DNA from: Setomelanomma holmii | Taxonomy: Eukaryota > Ascomycota > Dothideomycetes > Pleosporales > Phaeosphaeriaceae | Reading direction: 5' to 3' | Assembly: GCA_010015745.1 (NCBI GenBank) | Contig: ML978168.1 | Span: 62,001-126,000, forward strand | Length of the DNA stretch: 64,000 nt | Part shown: positions 56,727-64,000 of the stretch, one piece after another | How positions within the stretch are numbered: position 1 is the first letter of the stretch | Layout of the letters: each line of letters begins with the position of its first letter | Translations under genes and position numbers: made by a program | Notes under the pieces: generated by a model | Databases searched by the model: none | Seen by the model: the letters and a program-made list of their open reading frames with translations, nothing else | Told to the model about the DNA's origin: nothing

Positions 56727-57009
56727 GTTGCGCGATTTTTATGCTTTCTCTTCCCTACTCGTTAAATTGGAGCTGTCGAAGCCTTGTTTGCGAGTTCAAA
56801 CGTAGTCTTAGAAGTCGATATAAGGTTCGTATGCAGGCGTCGGGACGTGGAGTGGTAGAGTTGAGCTAAAGGTGTGGGACCTTACATGGCTTGGCGCAGA
56901 TCTGCCTCAAGAAAGTTTACAAGAGCTCCTACAAGAAACTACCGAAACATCACACGACGTATCCCACGCAGACCCCTACTGTTCCCCAACCCAAAACACG
57001 CCCCTCGCT
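56727..57009. promoter_or_regulatory. Bidirectional promoter BET3 / U5 WD40 gene
   Basis: 283 bp between the two divergent start codons; it must contain both core promoters. No specific factor site is claimed. Confidence 0.5.
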
Positions 57010-58392
57010 ATGTCTGGTCCCAAGAGACCCGCGACCGATGCCTTTGGCTCGAGCCAACTGGTCAAGCGCGCAAAATCGGACGCGAACCTGGGAAGCTCAG
57101 CAGTAGCAGTGGTCAATGGAGCGGGGCAGAATGGCGCACTCATACAATCGGTATGTTCAGGCACTTGCGCTTCGAGAAATCGGACCGCTGAAGTGGCATT
57201 GTGCTGATAGGCCACATAGAGATCGCGCAGCGCACTCCGGTCGCCGGTCATGGAGCTGACGGGCCATTCTGGAGAAGTATTCGCAGCTAGATTTGACCCG
57301 ACCGGCCAACATATCGCATCGGGCTCAATGGATCGTTCCATTCGTAAAGACGCCCTTGTTGCCTCGATTAACATGCGCTGACTGGTCGCAGTACTATGGC
57401 ACAGTTCTGGATCTTGCGAAAACTATGGCATTCTCACTGGACACAAACAAGCAGTACTGGATCTGCACTGGTCGCGCGACTCGAAGGTTATCTTCTCCGC
57501 ATCCGCAGACATGCACCTCGCGAGCTGGGACGTAGAGACAGGAGAGAGGATAAGAAGGCACCCTGGGCACGAGGAGGTGATTAATTGCATGGATGTGAGC
57601 AAGCGCGGCGAGGAGATGCTTGTGAGCGGCTCAGACGACGGCTACATCGGGGTAAGTGCGATCCGCTGGCTTCTGCCAGGCAATCCTAACATAGACTGCA
57701 GATATGGGACACACGAACAAAAGACGCCGTGACCTTCATACCCACCGATTTCCCCGTCACCGCGATATGCTTGGCAGAGGCCGGTAACGAGCTGTTTACG
57801 GGAGGCATCGACAACGACATCAAAGTCTGGGACCTGCGGAAACAGGCTGTCACATACACGCTGCTCGGACACACGGACACAGTCACTTCGCTCCAGCTAT
57901 CTCCAGATAACCAGACTCTCCTCTCGAACGCGCACGATTCGACAGTCAGGACATGGGATGTTAGACCATTCGCGCCAGCAGATCGTCGGATACAGACATA
58001 TGATGGAGCACCCACTGGACAAGAGCGCAATCTGCTCAAGGCTAGCTGGGATCCCAAGGGCGAGAAGATCGCAGCTGGCAGTGGAGACCAGAGCGTAGCC
58101 ATCTGGGAAACGAGGACTGGCAAACTTCTGAACAAACTTCCTGGCCACAGAGGCGCCGTGAACGATGTTCGCTTCCATCCGCTGGGCGAGCCTATTCGTG
58201 AGTGGATATTCTCATTGCTATTCTTCTTCTCCATTGTGCCGCAGCTTTTGTGGAGATATTTGGAGATGCCGCCCCAAATCTTGTTCAGCAGTCTTGATCA
58301 GACTCTACCCAAGCTTGACGCTAACTTGGCATCTTCTAGTGGTCTCAGCATCCTCGGATCGTAAACTCTTGGTGGGCGAGCTCGGAAAGTGA
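57010..58392 (+). CDS. WD40 protein of U5 snRNP (SNRNP40/Spf38 type)
   Basis: A 357-residue protein from five exons (introns 57151-57219, 57344-57391, 57652-57701, 58198-58339). The N-terminus is basic (MSGPKRPATDAFGSSQLVKRAK), and PVMELTGHSGEVFAARFDP opens the first of seven WD repeats. Others include TGHKQAVLDLHWSRDS, HEEVINCMDVSKRGE, ICLAEAGNELFTGGIDNDIKVWD, LLGHTDTVTSLQLSPD, LLKASWDPKGEKIAAG and GHRGAVNDVRFHP. This is the pattern of SNRNP40 (fission yeast Spf38), a component of the U5 snRNP in the spliceosome. The order and spacing of repeats fit the family's usual size of about 350 residues. The last exon is 53 nt and finishes the seventh blade (VSASSDRKLLVGEL). Confidence 0.9.
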
Positions 58393-59628
58393 ATTCGAAA
58401 GTGGGTCAGCTTTGGTAGCCACATCTTACAGTAAAATGCTCCGCGCGAGGCGCGTCAAAGGAACGAAGAGTCGTGGGACTCCAGATCCACCACCTCGTGT
58501 TGCACGTCACAGGGGCGCTGTGTATAGAGTGGATACGCCCGTGCGACGTTAGGTGATGGAGCTGGGGTCTCGACAGAGCGACGAAGTACCGCAGTCTGCA
58601 AGGAGACATGGAGGACGCGTTGTTGACGCGATCTTGTATTTATCTGCCGTGGTATGGGAGAGACAACATCAGGCAAACAATCAACAACAGCCAGATGCGA
58701 GATGAGAGATTCATGCTCTTATGTGGCCCTCGTCGCACAATCGCGCTCACGGCCGGTGTTCAGGAGTCTGCAAGGCGCAGAGGATTGATTGGTTGTGGCG
58801 TATCGAAATGATTTTTACGGCAGCCAACCACAACGCGCATGCTCAAACCTCACCCCTCGAGATGCGGACTTCCGTGCTCCTTTCGCCAGCAAAACGCTGC
58901 GGTTCGTCCGCAAATGGCCAGCTTGAAGCAGTGTTGCCACGAACGGGTCCGTGTCGCCATCCGTAAGCGGCCGGGGGCGTCGTGTTTCATGCGCGCAGCG
59001 ACTGGAATCTGATACGCTCCGAGTTCCAGAAACGCATGGCGTTCAATGCTGCCTCGTCCACAATCGTCCTTGCAGGTGCTCCAGGGTTTCTTGGTGTGAC
59101 TGCAACCCTCTTCCCTTCCTTTGCCCATGTTATGATCTCTGTTCATTATTTCTCTTTCATTGGCAGCCGTGCTGTGATCTAGTTTCGCCATTCTTTCTCT
59201 TCATACTTTCGTTTGGCTTGTGGGCTCTGGATAGCTATTTGCAAGTACTTTACCTTCTCCATACTAATCGATAAGAGCTTGGCCTGTCTTTTGGGACGGG
59301 TTTCGAAGGAAGACGTCTAGGTGTGCGAAGGCCAACGGTTCGCTTCTTCGCCATGATAGAAGACTTTTGATCTAGGTCAAGCTCCAGTCATCCCAATCGA
59401 GCTCCACGCTTCTGGGCCCAGCCACGGTTCGCTGCCACGACTGTTCCTGCATACCAGCTCCACTACTTCTTCATTCGCTATTGGATCACGAGAAAAGTAA
59501 ACAAGGACGACGTGTCTAGGTTGCAGACGCGTCTGCTATAAGGAAGTCACACTCCAAAGTCGGCACCTGGAATAGGTACCGTTAATCTTGTAGAGTGCAC
59601 GGCCTACCGACTGTATATACGGATCACT
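58393..59628. other. Intergenic
   Basis: About 1.2 kb holding the 3' UTR of the WD40 gene and the promoter of the membrane protein gene. No further feature supported. Confidence 0.5.
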
Positions 59629-61053
59629 ATGTTTCGTTCACCACTGTTCGCATGGTCACCACGACCAGGCCAGGATCAGACTCAAGATCCATTTGGCACA
59701 CCAGCATCACAATCACCGTCGCGATTTGGAGCCCTTCAAAGCAACATCCGTACCATGATCAATGGCTCCTCAATCTACTCACAATCGCCCGCGCCATCAA
59801 ACAACAACACTCCAAAGATTCCTTTCCTGGGCATCTTCCGCCGCGATTCGTCAGACCCAAACCTGCTTCCCACATCACATAGTGCTCCACGCGACTCGAA
59901 CGACTCGAGATCACCGCTCCAGGCGCAGCATACAGCGGGCTCGTATATGCGAGCGATTGCGCCGCAACATCATGCCCAACCACCAGAATCGGACTACAAT
60001 CGGCATCCGGCAGATGTACCTCTACCACGACAAAACACAAATGGATTCATCGATCCGGAAATACAGCAACTCGCAGACGAGATCAATGGACGGAGACATC
60101 GCCGCAAGCACAGGCGGAGAAAGCACCATCACCAACAACCTAACCGCTGGGTGCGAAGACGAAACGAACGACATGCTCGTGGACCCATGCTGTTCGTTCG
60201 CGGTTCGCCTGCTCGAGGAAAGATGATTGCGTGTATAATTTCTGGATCCTTCTTGCTCACCGTTCTCGCCGTCTGTACGTCTATCGATCTCCTTGTACCA
60301 TACATACCGTCAATCTGACTTTGCACAGATCTAGCAATCGCCCTGACCAACCGCAACCTCGGCCAAGAAATCCACATCCTCTTCATCATGGTGCTCCTCA
60401 CCATCACCATTTTCTTCTGCCACTCGCTCATCCGCCTCTGCATGCTCTTGCTCAATCCTCCATCCACACAACCGCGTCCGCATATCCCAGACATGACGGG
60501 GCCAGAGGGCTTCCAACCCATTGTGCCGATACGTGTACATTTGGCCAGGGACGCCGAGGTCGCAGACCACGATGTCGAACGTGCTGTACACGCAGACGCA
60601 GACGCAGATCTCGAAAAGGAAGTTATCCCTCCACCACCACCCGCATACGGCCTCTGGAGAAGCAGCGTCCGCGTCGATCCAAACCTGCTCCACTGGCAAC
60701 GCGCCGACACAGCTCCTACCACCCAACTCCCATCTACCACACACAACGCCAACCCAACCACCCATGCGAACCCAGATATTCCAGATAACCGCACGTCCAT
60801 CTTCACAGACCTCTCATATTCCCGCAACGGCTCCGTGGCAGCAGCCCCACCCATGCCCTCGGCGCCCGAGGGACCCAGACCACCGTCTTACGCCTCAGAA
60901 GACGGCGTGAGTTACATTGTCGAAGCGCAGCCGCGGTCCACGGCGCCGAGAATGAGTATGCAGAGTCATACAGGGGTCAGTGACATTCATCCGGCATGGA
61001 GACCTGGGTATGCTGTTAGTGAGGTTACGGTTTGGCCTGGGGGGAGGCGGTAG
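59629..61053 (+). CDS. Two-pass membrane protein, fungal, unknown function
   Basis: A 456-residue protein from two exons (intron 60275-60328 with branch CTGAC). Residues 1-195 are polar and disordered, with a basic run of Arg/His/Lys (GRRHRRKHRRRKHHH) just ahead of the membrane. Two hydrophobic helices follow: MIACIISGSFLLTVLAVYLA and ILFIMVLLTITIFFCHSLIR, separated by about 15 residues. The C-terminal 210 residues are Pro-rich with PPPPPAYG and PPSYAS motifs that could recruit WW-domain ligases such as Rsp5. Proteins of this layout are widespread in Pezizomycotina without assigned function. Both tails probably face the same side of the membrane. Confidence 0.8.
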
Positions 61054-61461
61054 TGTAGATGTTGTTGACATAGGGAGTGGGAATGTATAAAAGTTTGATT
61101 CTTGTGTTGTGTTTTGGGCTGCGGTTCAGCGATCTGTCATTTCGAGGAGTTTTGGGTGCTTGCAAGTTACGATGTGTGCTCTGTAAGGGGTAATTATGGA
61201 GGGTGGTATGGACGGAGTTGTATGGTCGAGTCAGGGCTCATGATTGCTGCAGTAGGTGTGTAGGATAAGTGCTGTGAGGTACGATGGAGTGTTCAAAGCG
61301 ATAACATTGAGTGAAGGGTATCCCTCTGGTGCATATGTTGCTTGTTCACCAAGGTCTTTCTTGCATTTATATTCTTGCGAACCGTATAATCTCGCTAGCT
61401 GTTTTGACATCATACTGGTATGTTGTATTCAAATCCAGGATGTAGCTGCAGCAAGCGTATC
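61054..61461. other. Intergenic
   Basis: 3' UTR of the membrane protein gene and the end of the HET pseudogene. No further feature supported. Confidence 0.5.
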
Positions 61462-63502
61462 TCAAGTCTCGTCCGAGACACTCCAACCACTTCTAGGGAG
61501 GTGTATGCGGTGAATGCTGCTTTCTGGCCTGTGGTCGCGCCGCGTCTTCTGAAAGAAATGGTCGTCGGTGGTTTGTCCAGCAAAAAGCTTGTTAAGATTG
61601 CCGAGTGAAAGGCGCAAGGTTGCCACACTCTTTGAGGCATTCAGCGAAGCCACAACCGGTCCCATCTCAAAGTCATTTTGATTTGGTGCAGAGTCCAAGT
61701 GGCAGAACAGGTGCCACTCTATCAGCTGGTCTGGTGTGTGAGGAAGTACAAGGTGCGTAAGCCTGTAATGAACCCGCCAAAGACTGCATTTCAGGCAGCT
61801 CAAGAACAATTGGACTGGTGCGGGCTTGAATTTGTTTTGTATCCATGCTGGCGCAAGATACGTTTCCTCACCACAGGTACGGCATGATGCAGGATTTTCA
61901 GCCAGTCTCATTCTCACATCAACGAAAGAACGAGACTCTGGCCATTCGTCGTCCTGTGTGACCTGTGAAACTCTGACTGCCACAGCAGCCCGCTATACAC
62001 ATAGCTCGTGACCGAAGCCGCGAAGAATGTTACGCACCAATTGTGCTTTGGATATGCCATATTAAATCGGCAAGGTGAGCCCGTCTGTTGATATCGAACA
62101 GATTGAATAGACCAAGTCAAGTGGGTTCGAGCACTGCTTGTCCCTAAAGTGGTAGAAGTTTTCGAGAAGTGTACTCTCAGTGTCCTGCCTGAGAGTATGA
62201 TCGATTGGACGCCATAAATCATTGCAGACAAATGAACTGAAAGTGCGGGTGATAACTTCAGAGACCTGCTCATGGAGATAGGACGTATCAAGGTGTTCTT
62301 CGCCAGCCATCGGTTGTGCATGGCGCGCCAAGCGTACTTCTTGAGTAATCTATCAACATAGATCTAAGTCAGTTTTGAACACATGTGAGTATTTGCGGAA
62401 AAATCTTACCTACGCTCTTGTCCAATAAGCGTCGTGGCAGAGCTCGCTAAAGACAATGAAATGAGCCTCATTGAAGAAGAACTCATGCTGCAAGTCCACC
62501 CGCATGTAGCGAAGCAAGGAAGAAAGTCGAGGCTTCTTACCCAACCAGGCCACAACGCGTTGCGCTCTTGAGTAGATCTTGCCCATCTGCTGCATTTGGT
62601 GATTCCTCTCAAGATTAAAGTTCTGGTCGATACATAGCGCATCGATCCAGTAGGAGTCTCTAACACTGAAGGGCTCTGCATCTTTGTCTTCGGCATCTTG
62701 GTTTCTTGCTTCTCTTTTTGATCGCATGACGTCGAGGAAATTCCATAGATTGCGACGAACGTGGAACGGCTTTCCGTCATGTTGATGAGTTCAGTGTCAT
62801 CGGATGAACCCCATACGTACAGACTCCGCAACAAGCAATTAAGTGGGGCTCAGAAGGTCTGGCTTGACTTGATTGATTACCTATTTGAGCCTAGTAGTTG
62901 CCTATAGAGGCTTAATTCTTAACTAGATAGGTAAGTGGGTCTCTGAAGGTGAACGGATTGACTTGCTTGTTGCGGACTGTGCATACGTAGAACAAACAGG
63001 TATATCAGTCGTCCAGTGATGCCTGGCGGATCTCGCAACGCAGGACATCTTGACCGTCGCCAGGGAGGACTTGGATCAGCCGAATGGACTCGGTGTTTAG
63101 ATCAAGCGGACTGTGCTGAAAGAAGTAGTTCTTCTCGTCCGCGATTGGCTGTGGAACAGACTGCGCTTGCGCTTGCTGATTTCTGCTGGTACGCCTTGTA
63201 GCGAAGTGCAGAAGATGCCACCGCTTTCGTCGTGGTTCTTCCTCTGTTAATCTCGTTTCCTTCGTGGTCCTTTCGAGGTCATAGCTCGGGCGAAGCTGAC
63301 TGTTGGGAGTTGTTGTCAGAGTGTGGCAAGGCAGCTGTAGTTGAGCCGCGACTAGGTGCGGCAAGTGCAGCCTCAGGCACCGACCAATAGAAGACGAGCT
63401 GAAACCCATGTCACCATCACGATTGCCGTCCATTCTCTTATCGCCCGTGAAGACAAGCACTCTTGAGGAATCCAAAGCAAAAAAGGTCCCGCCCTCCGCC
63501 AA
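61462..63502 (-). pseudogene. HET-domain (heterokaryon incompatibility) protein pseudogene
   Basis: The minus strand carries a HET domain in order: an N-terminal segment (SPLDLNTESIRLIQVLPGDG, ASLDD), YVWGSSDDTELI, PFHVRRNLWNFL, then YWIDALCIDQNFNLERNHQMQ and GKIYSRAQRVVAWLG, YWTRA and TQEVRLAR, and a C-terminal part reaching 61462. HET proteins trigger allorecognition cell death. Lesions: a frame shift near 62776-62784 between the YVWG and PFHV blocks; TAG at 62410-62412 where the family has the Trp of YWTRAW, directly before a normal GTAAGA donor (intron 62350-62409); in-frame TAA at 62062-62064; in-frame TAG at 61993-61995. The N-terminal block and YVWG are separated by an inverted-repeat-bearing stretch. 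The true start is not defined. Confidence 0.72.
62825..62976. repeat. Short inverted-repeat insertion inside the HET pseudogene (MITE-like)
   Basis: A 14-bp perfect inverted repeat (TTGCTTGTTGCGGA) has arms at 62825-62838 and 62963-62976, spanning 152 bp. Nested inside is a second inverted pair TTACCTAT / ATAGGTAA at 62877-62884 and 62927-62934. Imperfect direct repeats beginning TAAGTGGG lie at 62840-62876 and 62932-62969. It sits between two HET-domain blocks that should be contiguous. No coding capacity; a miniature element or rearranged duplication are both possible. Confidence 0.45.
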
Positions 63503-63811
63503 GGTTCCACGCTCACCAACATCTTAGTTTGATCTGAGGCAGACGAGAAGCAACCCAGGACTCCTCAACGCGGCACACAGGTATGTCAATCCAAAGCGCA
63601 TATCTCGTGCATTCGATCTATCCGGACACTCATTCGGCATAAGGAAACCGTCATCGTCGCTTGGAGTTCGTTTCCAGCCACCTATCTATACATTATCGTT
63701 CACTCATACCACATCATCAAAGCGTACACCCAGCATGTAAACACAATTGATACTGCATCGCAACTCATGACACATCGACATGCACCATATCTTGAACTCA
63801 CTCTTCCCCAC
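63503..63811. other. Intergenic
   Basis: 3' UTR of the aquaporin gene and upstream DNA of the HET pseudogene. No feature supported. Confidence 0.5.
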
Positions 63812-64000
63812 TCAAGGCTCTGCACTCTTCTCCCTCACTTCCTTCTCCTGCTCTTCCTTATCATCATTGTCCTGCCCCGGATTCGCAACCTCATACTCAA
63901 GGATCTTGATGACCTTGTAGAACACGACTGCAAAGATAGCGCCCACAGCAGGTCCTACCCAGTAGATCCAGTGCTCGCGGTCAAAGATGCCAGTGACGAC
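63812..64000 (-). CDS. Aquaporin / MIP-family channel, C-terminal fragment
   Basis: The last 62 residues of a gene that enters from the right edge: a helix preceded by DREHWIYWVGPAVGAIFAVVFY, the sixth membrane segment of MIP channels with the W-I-Y-W-x-G-P motif. After it comes KVIKILEYEVANPGQD and an acidic, Lys/Glu-rich tail ending KSAEP. The stop is at 63812-63814. The NPA motifs lie outside the window, so water versus glycerol selectivity cannot be judged. The YEVANPGQD stretch is common in fungal orthodox aquaporins. Confidence 0.85.
   Translation of the reverse strand, partial: VVTGIFDREHWIYWVGPAVGAIFAVVFYKVIKILEYEVANPGQDNDDKEEQEKEVREKSAEP

Noticed and set aside
1..64000. CRISPR arrays, bacterial operon signals, rRNA or tRNA genes
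   Set aside because: None visible; no direct-repeat/spacer arrays, and the gene structure is eukaryotic with short introns.

Overview
This window is genomic DNA from a filamentous ascomycete (Pezizomycotina). Genes have short GT-AG introns (mostly 46-66 nt, branch sites like CTAAC/CTGAC), are densely and variably oriented, and include lineage-typical families: UstYa/DUF3328, HET, Zn2Cys6 regulator, Flo8/SomA LisH protein, Crh-type GH16. A dothideomycete is my best guess; that is inference, not shown by a marker gene.

Layout. 1-15 kb is mostly housekeeping: a left-edge partial peroxiredoxin (-), a mitochondrial Rieske/AIF-like oxidoreductase (+), a Kin4-like kinase (+), an Mpv17/Sym1 protein (-), a UPF0658 Golgi membrane protein (-) and the PP4 regulatory subunit R2 (+). 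15.5-24.5 kb is an accessory, decaying stretch: a large multi-exon gene broken by a stop and a frameshift, a DUF1996 remnant, two diverged copies of a transposase- or HTH-like fragment, and one intact head-to-head pair, a UstYa-like oxidase (-) and a small secreted Kex2-site peptide (+). 25-34 kb holds a Crh-like GH16 glycosidase, a ZZ-finger protein, a Zn2Cys6 regulator, a DUF1537 acid-sugar kinase, and a cysteine-rich secreted-protein pseudogene whose three internal stops all read as CAR-to-TAR changes.

34.5-47.7 kb is again a core block: METTL21/EFM2-like methyltransferase, sorbitol/xylitol-type dehydrogenase, MYND protein, SDR, Sfr1, Gwt1, a large Ser-rich protein and Tim10. 48.5-50.3 kb is a frameshifted F-box-like gene. 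52.2-61 kb contains SomA/Flo8, the TRAPP subunit Bet3 (with a 9-nt microexon), a U5 snRNP-type WD40 protein divergent from Bet3, and a two-pass membrane protein. 61.4-63.5 kb is a HET-domain pseudogene with at least four lesions and an inverted-repeat insertion. The right edge is the C-terminus of an aquaporin.

The main theme beyond routine annotation is that independent pseudogenes carry nonsense codons compatible with C-to-T/G-to-A change, several at CpA, as repeat-induced point mutation (RIP) would leave. The best candidate for a small undescribed system is the divergent UstYa-like oxidase plus Kex2-site secreted peptide at 21.1-23.1 kb. Exon boundaries were built by hand from frame continuity and splice signals; each spliced total was checked to be a multiple of three.
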